This document shows, one piece after another, positions 34,652-43,131 of a stretch of DNA of 64,000 nt. Origin of the DNA: Bryobacteraceae bacterium (GTDB lineage: Bacteria > Acidobacteriota > Terriglobia > Bryobacterales > Bryobacteraceae); assembly GCA_025056455.1 (NCBI GenBank), contig JANWVY010000001.1, positions 629,757 to 693,756 of the forward strand, read 5' to 3'. A program made the translations under genes and the position numbers. The notes under the pieces are model-generated. The model was given only the letters and a program-made list of their open reading frames with translations, was not told the DNA's origin and searched no databases. Position 1 is the first letter of the stretch, and each line of letters starts with the position of its first letter.

Positions 34652-36787
34652 TCACCGGCCCGCCGGTGGGACGGCCTGCAACAGAAAGCCTTGCGCGGCC
34701 CCTCCAGGAGCTATCTTAAAGGTGCCGTCGGTGACAGGCAGATCGCGGGAGGTGGCGCCGCCGGTCACATACAGATTGCCGAGCGCGTCGGCCGCCACGT
34801 CGGAAGCCCAGTCTGAGAGCGTGCCCCCAAAAACTTGTGAGAAGGTCAAAGAAGCCGCCCCTCGCACATTCGGGTCCAGGACCGCCACAAAAGCGTCCGA
34901 GGTGCCAGGGCGTAACCGAGCCGCCGGTGCGCTGTCCACAATTGGGAAATCCGGAGAGAAGGTATAACCCGCCAACGCCAGGCGTCCCCCAGCAAGCAAC
35001 TGCAAGGCGTAGATCACGTCAGCGGCCCGTCCTCCGAGCAACGTCGCATACTCAATGGGATTAGCGACATTGTCCAAATCCACGCGCAGAATGACTGCAT
35101 CGGCGTCGCCAGCTCGCTGGGTGCGGTAAGAGCCCGGAGTCAAGGGCAAATCATTCGAGAACGTGTAGCCCGCAAGCCACACCTTACCCTCCGGCGTCAC
35201 CGCCATGCTGTTGGCCACATCCACGCCGTCGCCCCCCAAATAGATCGCTCGTAGAAGCCCGTCTAATCCCGGCCGCCGCATATCAATCTTCACCAGGAAG
35301 ATGTCGATCGCCTGCGGGGGCCGGTCGCGCAAGGGCGCCTCAGTTACCGGAAAGTCTGACGATGCGGTGTAACCCGTGAAATAGACATTGCCGCTGGGAT
35401 CCAGTGCAAGATCCGTCAGGATCTCGGTGCGGTCTCCTCCGAAATAAGTCGAATAGGCCAGAGGGGAGCTTGATCCTGGTACGGCCTTTACCACAAAAGC
35501 ATCGAAGCCCCCGCGGCCGCAGCACTGCACGTTCGCATCCGTTCCGGGTAAGGAGGGCGATCGCGTACTGCCTCCAAAATAGATGGCTCCCGCTTCGTCA
35601 ATGGTGACAGCATAGCCTTCATCGCGGCCCGAGCCGCCAAAGTACGAGCCGTACCAAACATAGATGCCATCCGGATCTTCCGGACGCAGGACCGCAACAA
35701 AGGCGTCGGTCTCACCGCCGAGGCCGTTTTGGAGCGGAGGACCCGCCACAGGAAAGTTGATGGATTGCGTGGACCCAGTCAAGTAAACGAAGCCGCGATC
35801 GTCGACCGTTAGGTCATAAGCCGTATCATCGGCCCCCCCGCCAAACAGCGTCCAGTAACGGAGCACCAAGGTTCCGGACGCCGTGCGCTCAAACTTGGCT
35901 AAGAAGGCGTCGCGGCCACCTCCTGGTTCCGCTTGTAAGGGCTGTGGGGTTGACCCGAGCGGTACGATATTCCCGCTATAGCCCGCCACCCAGACGCCTC
36001 CCCGGGAATCGACGGCAACCGCGTTTCCCACACCGTCAGTGTCGCTGCCAAAGTAACCCGCACTCACGATCGGGTCGATGACGAGTTGCTGGGACCGGTC
36101 GTAGGCGCCAATCGAAAAACGGACCAAGCCATCTTTCTCGACGAGAAATTCCGCCGGAACCAACGTCTTTTCGCCGTTGCGGTATTGATACGCCATCGGC
36201 GCCTGAAGCTTCAGTTCACCCACTGGACCGAAAATGCGGAGATCTTGCCCGGCCTTCGTCAGACGCAACGCTCCCCCCAGCCGGAACCGGATCTGGTCGG
36301 GATTGGCGTACGGAGCCAGAATCAAGTCAAATTCGGGCTTTGCGTCTTGAAAATAGTAAACAACGTCGATACCTGGATAAAGCCCCTTCCCGTGTACGGA
36401 GGCGAACTGTGGGACCGAGGGAATCCATTTGCTCCGGTCGCTGCCCAGAAAATACTGGCTTCTGGATGGCAACTGCGGTCCTGGCTTTAGCTCCGCCTCC
36501 AAGGCGTTCATCCATTCGAAGGTCACGCCTTGCTGGCCCGCCGCTAGTGTTGCGCGTTTGGCCTCGACTAGCCATGCGCCCTGGCCGCCACGCGAGAAAT
36601 AGCGCACAGACTGACGGTACTGCCCCAGGTTCGGTTCAAACCAAGTGGGTAAGTAACGGAGGGCACCCGCCGTCATTTGGACGCCCGCGTTCAGTCCGAG
36701 TGGGCACAAGAAGAAAAGAAAAACGGTCCACGTTCTCACGGTTTTTCGTCCGGAAGCTCGGAATGCTGGAACGATGCTACCTCTCAT
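34652..36787 (-). CDS. secreted SBBP-repeat beta-propeller protein
   Basis: A 711-residue exported protein typical of Acidobacteria. The ATG at 36787 places a basic leader and a hydrophobic core (VRTWTVFLFFLCPLGLNA) at the start; an earlier TTG at 36829 is less likely. The first about 220 residues (FEPNLGQYRQSVRYFSRG ... YPGIDVVYYF ... VIDPIVSAGYFG) form the domain that precedes SBBP repeats. Then SBBP repeats recur: VGNAVAVDSRGGVWVAGY, AYDLTVDDRGFVYLTGST, GYAVTIDEAGAIYFGGST, LTDLALDPSGNVYFTGYT, ANSMAVTPEGKVWLAGYT and others, at roughly 60-residue spacing. The protein ends right after the last repeat with no sorting domain. Function is unknown, probably an extracellular scaffold. Confidence 0.82.
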   Translation of the reverse strand: MRGSIVPAFRASGRKTVRTWTVFLFFLCPLGLNAGVQMTAGALRYLPTWFEPNLGQYRQSVRYFSRGGQGAWLVEAKRATLAAGQQGVTFEWMNALEAELKPGPQLPSRSQYFLGSDRSKWIPSVPQFASVHGKGLYPGIDVVYYFQDAKPEFDLILAPYANPDQIRFRLGGALRLTKAGQDLRIFGPVGELKLQAPMAYQYRNGEKTLVPAEFLVEKDGLVRFSIGAYDRSQQLVIDPIVSAGYFGSDTDGVGNAVAVDSRGGVWVAGYSGNIVPLGSTPQPLQAEPGGGRDAFLAKFERTASGTLVLRYWTLFGGGADDTAYDLTVDDRGFVYLTGSTQSINFPVAGPPLQNGLGGETDAFVAVLRPEDPDGIYVWYGSYFGGSGRDEGYAVTIDEAGAIYFGGSTRSPSLPGTDANVQCCGRGGFDAFVVKAVPGSSSPLAYSTYFGGDRTEILTDLALDPSGNVYFTGYTASSDFPVTEAPLRDRPPQAIDIFLVKIDMRRPGLDGLLRAIYLGGDGVDVANSMAVTPEGKVWLAGYTFSNDLPLTPGSYRTQRAGDADAVILRVDLDNVANPIEYATLLGGRAADVIYALQLLAGGRLALAGYTFSPDFPIVDSAPAARLRPGTSDAFVAVLDPNVRGAASLTFSQVFGGTLSDWASDVAADALGNLYVTGGATSRDLPVTDGTFKIAPGGAAQGFLLQAVPPAGR

Positions 36788-36906
36788 GTGAAACGGATGA
36801 ACACCGCCGGCAGTTTCCCTGTCCCCCAAAGCAAAGGTCTAGCGAGCGAACGAGCCGAGGAAAGCCGCTCGCAGAAGCCGTGCGCCCTCGGCGGCAAAAA
36901 CCCTGT

Positions 36907-37353
36907 TTACTGTTTCTTTCTCTGGCTATCTTTGGGACTGGACTGGCCACCTTTCTTTTCTGCCTCTTGCTTGGGATAGAGCAGGGGATAATTCTTCTCT
37001 CTCCATTCCTGCAAGCCACAAGAGCCAAGGACCTTGTAGCCCGCTTTGGTCAAGATCTCCGCGGCACGCGCGGCTCTCGAGCCGCGGTTTCAAGCCGTGA
37101 TAATCACTTTGTTTTTCGGAATCTCCGACAGCCGGCTCTCAATCTGGCTTAACGGGATATTGACATAGCCTTGGATCGATCCTAACATCTCGATCTCTTT
37201 GGGCTCGCGGACATCAAGAAAGAACAAATTTTTCTCGTTTTGAAGAAGATCTTTGAGTTCGTCAGCGCTGTATTGCTTGATCTTGGTTTCTTGAGCGCGG
37301 CCCAGGCTCGCCACCCAGCCCAAAAGCCACTGTTTACGCGTTAGTTTAAACAT
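36907..37353 (-). CDS. candidate selenocysteine rhodanese (UGA at the catalytic position), exported
   Basis: If the TGA at 37090-37092 is read through, the frame from 37353 to 36907 gives 148 residues of an ordinary single rhodanese domain. Before it: ETKIKQYSADELKDLL, LFFLDVREPKEIEMLGSIQGYVNIPLSQIESRL and NKVIITA. After it: NRGSRAARAAEILTKAGYK, then GLQEW, the usual rhodanese ending. The TGA (residue 88) occupies exactly the place of the catalytic cysteine in C-x(2)-G-x-R-S/A loops, so selenocysteine is the natural reading. The N-terminus (MFKLTRKQWLLGWVASLGRAQ) looks like a signal peptide, so the product may be periplasmic. The tail is rich in lysine, glutamine and serine. The alternative is a nonsense mutation or sequencing error in a Cys codon. 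No selA, selB, selC or selD is in the window. Confidence 0.6.
37059..37073 (-). promoter_or_regulatory. candidate bacterial SECIS hairpin after the rhodanese UGA
   Basis: On the coding strand, nucleotides 17-21 after the TGA (CCGCG) pair with 27-31 (CGCGG), leaving a 5-base loop CGUGC whose second base is G. A 4-7 bp stem, a G in the first two loop bases and a loop starting about 16-37 bases after the UGA are the published bacterial SECIS rules as I recall them; here the loop starts 22 bases after it. A competing perfect stem, CGCGGCTC with GAGCCGCG (37086-37079 with 37076-37069), also exists. Confidence 0.45.
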
Positions 37354-37415
37354 ATTTGTGCACGACCCCTCGGCTTTTCGGGATTACCCTCCTATCATAG
37401 CAAGGCGCATCAGAT

Positions 37416-38582
37416 TCACCGGGCCGGAGAGCGTGCTTTGCTTCGCGAGAGGTTTTCAAAAAGAAAGAGCCCGCTTTTTCCCGCCACCGCGAAATCCAGG
37501 TCGCCATCGCCATCCAGGTCGGCGACCGGAATCTGCATGCCGCCCCCGGTGCGGCTTGAGTAATCCACGACATGACGAACCCACTGAACACCCTTGCCGT
37601 CGGCGCTGGGAAGTGCTTCATACCAGTAGACGCCAAGCGGCTCCCTCTCCCCCGGATCGCGACCGTTGTGGGCCATAAAGCGCTTTCCGGTAACCAGGTC
37701 AAGCCTTCCGTCACCATTGAGATCGACAAGCGCCGAGGCGTGAGCTTGAGACCACGAGTCATCGATCACGCGCTTTTGAAACTTGCCATCCGCCATTCTC
37801 TCGAACCAGAAAACGCCGTAGTCATGGGCCATGGTGGAGATGATGTCGGTGCGCTGATCGCCGTTTACGTCGTGAACATAGATGCGGCCCAGATGCCCGG
37901 GAGATTCCCAGTCGGCATGGAGCGTCCAGTTTTGCTGGTAAGGATCCGGGGGCGCTTCCAGCCACCCCTTCGGCGTAAGAATATCGGTGCGGCCATCGCC
38001 ATTCACGTCGCCCGCTCCAATCCCGTGTCCGTAGCTTACCGGACTCGCAATGTGTTTCCGCCAAGCGCCCCCTCTCAACTCGTACCAACTAAGGGGAACC
38101 TTGGGTGACCCGAACTGTGGCAACAGCTCACGAGCCTTTCCATCGTTGTTTAAATCCACCATCCAGCAGAATTCGACGTTGCCGGCGTTATCAATTTCGT
38201 GCTCCTTCCAAAGCCCCTGGCCACGCCCGGGGTTCTCCCACCAGGCAATTCGCCGGCTAAACCAGGAACAAGTCACAATGTCAGGGCGACCGTCGCCATT
38301 GACGTCCACTGCATGGTCGCTGAATGCGTCGATGTAGTTGTTGACAAAGTACAAGTCGCGGAAGCGGTGCTTGAGCCAGCGCGGCGCCTCAAACCAGTTT
38401 TCCCCCGAAACGATGTCTAAACGGCCATCGCCGTTGATGTCCGCAAAGGTGCAGGTTTCGTTTGCGCCCAGGTCAATTTCGTGCTTTTTAAATGGAATGT
38501 CAGCAGGTCGCGCCCAGTGGAAGGCGAACGCAGCAAGACTAAGAACGCTCGCTGGCAATAACGCCGATTTCACGGGCTTCAT
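37416..38582 (-). CDS. secreted FG-GAP/VCBS-repeat protein
   Basis: A 388-residue exported propeller. The ATG at 38582 gives a leader (MKPVKSALLPASVLSLAAFAFH); a frame reaching 38828 would run over the divergent amidohydrolase promoter region and is rejected. Calcium-binding FG-GAP/VCBS motifs recur: DINGDGRLDIVSG, DVNGDGRPDIVTC, DLNNDGKARELL, DVNGDGRTDILTP, DVNGDQRTDIIST, DLNGDGRLDLVTG and DLDGDGDLDFAVAG, giving seven blades. The protein probably forms a seven-bladed beta-propeller outside the cell. It ends 62 bases before the rhodanese start on the same strand, so they may share a transcript. No catalytic residues are evident. Confidence 0.85.
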   Translation of the reverse strand: MKPVKSALLPASVLSLAAFAFHWARPADIPFKKHEIDLGANETCTFADINGDGRLDIVSGENWFEAPRWLKHRFRDLYFVNNYIDAFSDHAVDVNGDGRPDIVTCSWFSRRIAWWENPGRGQGLWKEHEIDNAGNVEFCWMVDLNNDGKARELLPQFGSPKVPLSWYELRGGAWRKHIASPVSYGHGIGAGDVNGDGRTDILTPKGWLEAPPDPYQQNWTLHADWESPGHLGRIYVHDVNGDQRTDIISTMAHDYGVFWFERMADGKFQKRVIDDSWSQAHASALVDLNGDGRLDLVTGKRFMAHNGRDPGEREPLGVYWYEALPSADGKGVQWVRHVVDYSSRTGGGMQIPVADLDGDGDLDFAVAGKSGLFLFENLSRSKARSPAR

Positions 38583-38742
38583 TGTATCGAACCTTGACGC
38601 GCTTTGATCTACCGGGCCGCAAGAGTTGGCCTGTACCGTGGTATTCGCTCTCGTCTCCACACGGCAAGCCCTGGGGTCAGAATGAGGGCTTGCAGTTTCC
38701 CGAGCCACTCTTGAGGATGCAGCGATACAATGTGGGTCAACG

Positions 38743-39636
38743 ATGAATTGGAACCGGAGAGATTTTCTATTCGCAGGCGCCGGAATACTGGGAGCGCAGC
38801 CGCAACAGGAAATCCCAATCATTGACATTCATCAACACACCAACTACAGCCGCCGCCCGGATGAGGCCCTGGTTGCACACCAGCGCAAAATGGGCGTATC
38901 CAAGACGATTCTCCTGCCGGCGGGTCGAAAATATGGGTTAGCCGCGCAAGCTGGCGGCAATGATTCGGTGGTGGCGCTTGCTCGTCAGTATCCCAAGGAA
39001 TTCTACTTTTTCGCCAACGAGCTGCCCGATATCCCTGAAACGCGCGAAACGATCGAAAAATACCTAAAAATGGGCGCCATTGGCATCGGCGAACAAAAGT
39101 TCCCCGTCGATTGCGACTCAAAGCCCATGCAACTGATCGCCGAAATTGCCCGAGATTACAAAGTTCCCGTCCTTCTTCACTTCCAGCACGAAGCCTATAA
39201 CTATGGCATCGAGCGCTTTCACAAAATGCTCGAAAAGTATCCCACGGTCAACTTCATCGGGCACGCACAAACCTTCTGGTCCAACATTCACAAGGGGGAT
39301 GAGCAAGTGGTGCTGTATCCGATCGGCAAGGTGACGCCTGGGGGCATCACCGACCGCTTGCTGGCCGACTATCCCAACATGTTTGGTGACCTTTCGGCAG
39401 GCTCTGGGTTGAACGCGCTGCGCCGTGATCCCGATCACGCGCGGGAGTTTCTCAAAAGGCATCAAGACAAGCTCTTATACGGCAGCGATTGCAACGACTC
39501 CGTGGGAGCTGGGCCCAAATGCAGCGGATCGCTTCAACTGGCTCAGTTGCGCGAGCTGTGCCCAGACCGGGCTGCACTGAGAAAAATTCTCTCTGGAAAC
39601 GCCGAGCGCCTCTTTCCGGCCTTAAGATCTCGCTAA
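38743..39636 (+). CDS. amidohydrolase-family protein with Tat signal
   Basis: A 297-residue metal-dependent hydrolase of the amidohydrolase-2 TIM-barrel type. The N-terminus MNWNRRDFLFAGAGILGAQP carries a twin-arginine motif (RRDFL). The first metal ligands are H30-x-H32 in IDIHQHTN. VLLHFQHEAYNYGIERF and NFIGHAQTFW give the later histidines, and LYGSDCND supplies the catalytic aspartate. It starts in the 160-base divergent region next to the FG-GAP gene. Its 3' end overlaps the aroDE stop region by 15 bases (convergent). Substrates of this family include cyclic amides and decarboxylated acids; none can be assigned. Confidence 0.85.
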   Translation: MNWNRRDFLFAGAGILGAQPQQEIPIIDIHQHTNYSRRPDEALVAHQRKMGVSKTILLPAGRKYGLAAQAGGNDSVVALARQYPKEFYFFANELPDIPETRETIEKYLKMGAIGIGEQKFPVDCDSKPMQLIAEIARDYKVPVLLHFQHEAYNYGIERFHKMLEKYPTVNFIGHAQTFWSNIHKGDEQVVLYPIGKVTPGGITDRLLADYPNMFGDLSAGSGLNALRRDPDHAREFLKRHQDKLLYGSDCNDSVGAGPKCSGSLQLAQLRELCPDRAALRKILSGNAERLFPALRSR

Positions 39637-41160
39637 CTCGCGCTCCGGCGCCACGCGCATCGAGTTCAACATCTCGATGGCGGCTTTTTCCATCGCCGGT
39701 CGCGGCGCCGATTCTCCTGTCCAGATTTCAAATTGCAAGGCCGCTTGCTCAAGAAACATCTGAAGACCATCAATAAGGACCTTGCGTTGTTCCGCCGCGC
39801 GCTTGAGCAAGAGCGTCTCCAGCGGATTGTAGACCATATCAAAGACGATCTCGGCGGGAATTCGATCAGGGAAGAAACATTCATTCACGTGAGGGTGCAT
39901 CCCGAGAGGAGTCGCATGAATGAGAGCGTCAAAGTAACGGGAGGACAGCTCATCACGTAGGAGGGGCTCAGCGTTGCACACCTTGGCTAGAGCCCGGACG
40001 CGATCCGGATTCCGCCCCACGATGGAAACCTTCGCCCCCGCATCAACTAGCGCGAAGGCTGCGCTACGAGCGGCCCCGCCGTTTCCTACCACAAGCACGC
40101 TGGCCTTCGACAGCCGGATCTTTTTGGCTAACGGCGCCACGACTCCCTGTACATCGGTGTTCGTTCCCCGCCACTTACCAGCCTTGCGCCAAACCGTGTT
40201 GACCGCTCCAATTCTCCTTGCCATGGGATCAACCTGGTCAAGGTAGCGAAGCACTTTCTGTTTATGAGGAATGGTGACACTAAACCCAGCAATCGGCAGC
40301 TTATTGGCGAAAAGGAAGAAATCTTTCAGCTGCGGCGGATGTACCAGAAACGGCAGATACACCGAATCGATTCGCCGCGTCTGGAAAGCCCGGTTGTGAA
40401 CTGCTGGCGAAATCGAATGGCGCACTGGATCCGCAATCACACCGTAAATTTTGGCCGCCTTAGAGAATTTCTCGACGCGGTAGAGGTTGCGGAGAAGTTT
40501 GGAAGAGACCTGTCCTGCCGCTGTTCCCTCGGCGCTCAACGGAGCCGCATAGGTGTAGGCTCCGCCAAATGCTGTGGACAGCACGCGCGTAGGAAAGCCA
40601 ATCTCACCCATCGCAAGCAAGATCAGCGGAACGCGTGGATTCGCTTTGGCGAGCGAAAGAACGCGGAGATTGTCGCTGGGCTTGCGCGCGGTACTCACGA
40701 TTTTATACGCATCAGCGGGAATTTTCGCCATCCGGCGCATCACCGCATCGAGGGAAGGAGTGCCGCCGAAGTTGTGGTAGGAGATGATGAGCCAAGCCCG
40801 CCCGCGCAAAGTCTCCAGCTTTTGCACCGCATTCTCCGCGCTTTCGACTTCGATGTCCACGGCACGCGCCCCAGCCTGGATGGCTTGATCGAGGATGCGA
40901 ATTTGTTCTTCAATGCTGCCGTTAAAGCGACCGTGATTTTGGTGACGGCGACACGTCGCCAGGATCGTACACTGCGGGTAGCGCTCCAAGAACTGGCGGA
41001 TCGCCTCCACGCCTTGTTCAGGCTTGGGAAGGTAATCCAAGCGAAACTCTAAGAAGGTTTCGCCAGCCTCGGCCTCTTGTCTGGCATGAGCCAGGAGTTG
41101 ATCGACGGAGGGGAAACCGAGCGCAATGCAGATTTTCGGCAGGGCGGTGCGGTGCGGCAT
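39622..41160 (-). CDS. aroDE: bifunctional 3-dehydroquinate dehydratase / shikimate dehydrogenase
   Basis: A 512-residue fusion of two consecutive steps of the shikimate pathway. Residues 1-220 are a type I dehydroquinate dehydratase: EFRLDYLP, the catalytic histidine in SYHNFGGT (His129) and the Schiff-base lysine in DAYKIVSTA (Lys153). Residues 235-505 are AroE: YGVIADPVRHSISPAVHNRAF, the catalytic lysine in VTIPHK (Lys300), DTDV-like NTDVQGV, the NADP loop VVGNGGAARSAAF and ATPLGMHPHVN. A fused AroD-AroE is the normal form in plants and occurs in some bacteria, Acidobacteria and Chlamydiae among them. Both active sites look complete, so the product should turn dehydroquinate into shikimate. 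Confidence 0.95.
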   Translation of the reverse strand: MPHRTALPKICIALGFPSVDQLLAHARQEAEAGETFLEFRLDYLPKPEQGVEAIRQFLERYPQCTILATCRRHQNHGRFNGSIEEQIRILDQAIQAGARAVDIEVESAENAVQKLETLRGRAWLIISYHNFGGTPSLDAVMRRMAKIPADAYKIVSTARKPSDNLRVLSLAKANPRVPLILLAMGEIGFPTRVLSTAFGGAYTYAAPLSAEGTAAGQVSSKLLRNLYRVEKFSKAAKIYGVIADPVRHSISPAVHNRAFQTRRIDSVYLPFLVHPPQLKDFFLFANKLPIAGFSVTIPHKQKVLRYLDQVDPMARRIGAVNTVWRKAGKWRGTNTDVQGVVAPLAKKIRLSKASVLVVGNGGAARSAAFALVDAGAKVSIVGRNPDRVRALAKVCNAEPLLRDELSSRYFDALIHATPLGMHPHVNECFFPDRIPAEIVFDMVYNPLETLLLKRAAEQRKVLIDGLQMFLEQAALQFEIWTGESAPRPAMEKAAIEMLNSMRVAPERELARS

Positions 41161-41222
41161 GATACGGCTTGTGTCGAATCAGCATAACACGGCCGTCCAA
41201 GTGCCGGTTTCCGCCCAAGGCC

Positions 41223-42122
41223 TCAATTTCGCAAGTGCTCCAAAAGTAAACGCGCGAGTTCGGAGATAAAAAGAAGCCCTTCATTATCAGGCGAGTAATC
41301 GACTTTTTTGAGACCGTCCACGGTGATGGCCATGGCTACCCGGCCCCCAGGCCCGTAGACAATACCCACATCCGAGCGGAGTGCGTCCAAGGCGCCGGAT
41401 TTGCTAGCCACTGGTACGTCGCCTAATTTTCGCGCGATGCCATCTTGGTATTGCTGGCGCTTTAAGATGGCGATCATTTCCTTGCTCGCTGCCGGGCTGA
41501 TGAGTTGACCTTTTTCGAGCTTCTCAAGTAGGGTGACCATCTCCCAGGCTGTCGACGAGCCAATGCCGAAGCGTTCGTTCTCTTTGAGCTTACCGGCCTG
41601 GCTGTGACCGCTGGGGACCGGCTTGAGCTGGTTGCGGTCGCCCAGAATTTTGCGCATGGAGCGGGTTTGGGGAAAACCGTAACGGTCCATGTAGTCATTC
41701 ACCGTCTGCGCAGAGATGCGATCTAGTAAGAGGTTGGTCGCGGTATTGTCGCTGACGACAATCATCAAATGCACGAGGTCTCGCAGCGGAATCTCCACCC
41801 CGTGAGAGAATTCTTTGAGTACGCCCGAGCCTGAAACTTTTTCGCTCTCCCGCAGCACCAACCGTTCGTCCCACCGTGCGCGGCCCGCCTCCACTTCCCC
41901 GAAGACGGCCACCATAATCGGCAATTTAATGGTGCTCGCCGTACGAACGCGCTCATGTTCGCGAAAGCCGAAAGTTTTACCCGTGTCGAGGTTTTTGGCG
42001 TAAACCCAGACCGAGCCGGGCGCCTTTTGAAGTAGGGCGCGAATGCGCTGCTCCGCAGGGGAGGCTGCCGCTTCAGCGCCATCCGCAAAGACGAGTAGAA
42101 CAAACGCTCGAAGAAGCATCAT
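41223..42122 (-). CDS. class A beta-lactamase-like serine hydrolase
   Basis: A 299-residue exported protein. The ATG at 42122 overlaps the upstream phosphoesterase stop by four bases and gives a signal peptide (MMLLRAFVLLVFADGAEAA). The penicillin-recognising triad is present: STIK at 63-66, SDN at 124-126 and KSG at 241-243. The omega-loop ExxLN glutamate needed for deacylation in true class A enzymes is not seen where expected (about residue 160), so hydrolysis of beta-lactams may be weak or absent. It may instead be a penicillin-binding or carboxypeptidase-like protein of the beta-lactamase2 family. Secretion to the periplasm is expected. Confidence 0.75.
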   Translation of the reverse strand: MMLLRAFVLLVFADGAEAAASPAEQRIRALLQKAPGSVWVYAKNLDTGKTFGFREHERVRTASTIKLPIMVAVFGEVEAGRARWDERLVLRESEKVSGSGVLKEFSHGVEIPLRDLVHLMIVVSDNTATNLLLDRISAQTVNDYMDRYGFPQTRSMRKILGDRNQLKPVPSGHSQAGKLKENERFGIGSSTAWEMVTLLEKLEKGQLISPAASKEMIAILKRQQYQDGIARKLGDVPVASKSGALDALRSDVGIVYGPGGRVAMAITVDGLKKVDYSPDNEGLLFISELARLLLEHLRN

Positions 42123-42916
42123 GGGACCCAAAACATCCTTTGAATTTTCGGCAGGCCCACGTCCACGCCTCCGGTCCACACGTGCACGTTGGGCAGGATT
42201 TGAGCATAACCGGGGCTGTGAGTGTGCCCGCATAACACCGTGAGTTGTTTTCGCGGATACATCGACATGAGATCTTGAATCACCGTACCAACCGAGCCGC
42301 AGGCAAAGCGAGGCAAATGCCGTTCGTCAGCCCATGCGCCTTCAAACCAGCAGGCTTCCTTGAAGGGGGGAACGTGAGTCAGCAGGCAGACGTTGTCGTA
42401 GTACTGAAGGGCGTAAGAAAGAACGCGGTGGATGTGTTCGGCGGCTTCCCGCCCCAAGCGCCGGAGCAAGTCTGCCAGGCTGTTGCGGTCACAAGCGGCG
42501 AGCTCCTCAATCAGGCGTTCGTCTCTCATTTTGATCGCGTCTTCGAAATCGCCTAGCGTGGCATCCCCCCAGCCGTCATGTCCCACCAGCGCGGTGCCTG
42601 GCGACAGCTCGACGCCCTCGATCACACTCAAATAGGTCAGGTTCGGCAAGCGGCTACACAGCTGGGTCACTTGCGCACGCACGCCGGCAATCGAGCTTCG
42701 GTAGTAATCCTGATTGCCCAGGACAAAGTAAACCGGCTTGCGCACCCGAGCGGCCAGATCCGACAGGTCCAGAATGAGGCGGGGCGCCTCGCTGATGTCG
42801 CCGCCAATCAAAATGAGATCGGCTTGGCTTTGGTTGAGCTGGTCAAAGTAGGCCGAGGCTTTCTCGGGGGGCAAAAAGTTCAGGTGTAGATCGGTCATCC
42901 AGGCGACACGACGCAT
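42119..42916 (-). CDS. calcineurin-like metallophosphoesterase
   Basis: A 265-residue cytoplasmic phosphoesterase. The motifs in order are MTDLHLNF (metal-binding Asp and His), GGDISE, GNQDYY, LTHVPPF and CGHTHSPG. The third motif is normally GNHD/E; here histidine is replaced by glutamine (GNQD), which removes the histidine that normally assists catalysis. The GDxH and GHxH ligands remain. It is co-transcribed and translationally coupled with the serine hydrolase gene downstream. The substrate is not determined; family members act on phosphodiesters, nucleotides or proteins. An alternative is that the glutamine marks a specialised subfamily. Confidence 0.8.
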   Translation of the reverse strand: MRRVAWMTDLHLNFLPPEKASAYFDQLNQSQADLILIGGDISEAPRLILDLSDLAARVRKPVYFVLGNQDYYRSSIAGVRAQVTQLCSRLPNLTYLSVIEGVELSPGTALVGHDGWGDATLGDFEDAIKMRDERLIEELAACDRNSLADLLRRLGREAAEHIHRVLSYALQYYDNVCLLTHVPPFKEACWFEGAWADERHLPRFACGSVGTVIQDLMSMYPRKQLTVLCGHTHSPGYAQILPNVHVWTGGVDVGLPKIQRMFWVP

Positions 42917-42943
42917 GACGACCTCACCTCAACAATTCAAGCT

Positions 42944-42972
42944 GGCAGCCGCCGCTAAGCTCTGCGGCTGCC
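42944..42972. other. hairpin in a divergent spacer
   Basis: GGCAGCCGC (42944-42952) and GCGGCTGCC (42964-42972) form a 9-base perfect stem with an 11-base loop. It lies 27 bases upstream of the phosphoesterase start, in the 215-base gap before the DUF3108 gene. It could be a leader structure or chance; no regulatory gene points to it. Confidence 0.35.
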
Positions 42973-43131
42973 CAGTTCCTTGGAAAACGCAGGCGCCTTC
43001 GCATTTTCGTACATTCCTCCTTCCAACGAAGAAAACCCGCCGGGCTATTCAGGATCAAACCCAGCTACCCACCCTCCAGCAACCTCACGGCTTGCACCCA
43101 TACGCGCTACTTTGCCACACTCAAAAAGGTC

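Noticed and set aside
36907-37353. Rhodanese as a simple truncated pseudogene
   Set aside because: The downstream 60 codons keep perfect rhodanese features in frame and the stop hits only the catalytic position. I kept the pseudogene or sequencing-error reading as the alternative, but it needs a coincidence.
37346-37762. A minus-strand frame overlapping the FG-GAP gene
   Set aside because: No family resemblance; the FG-GAP frame has seven clean calcium-binding motifs through the same DNA.
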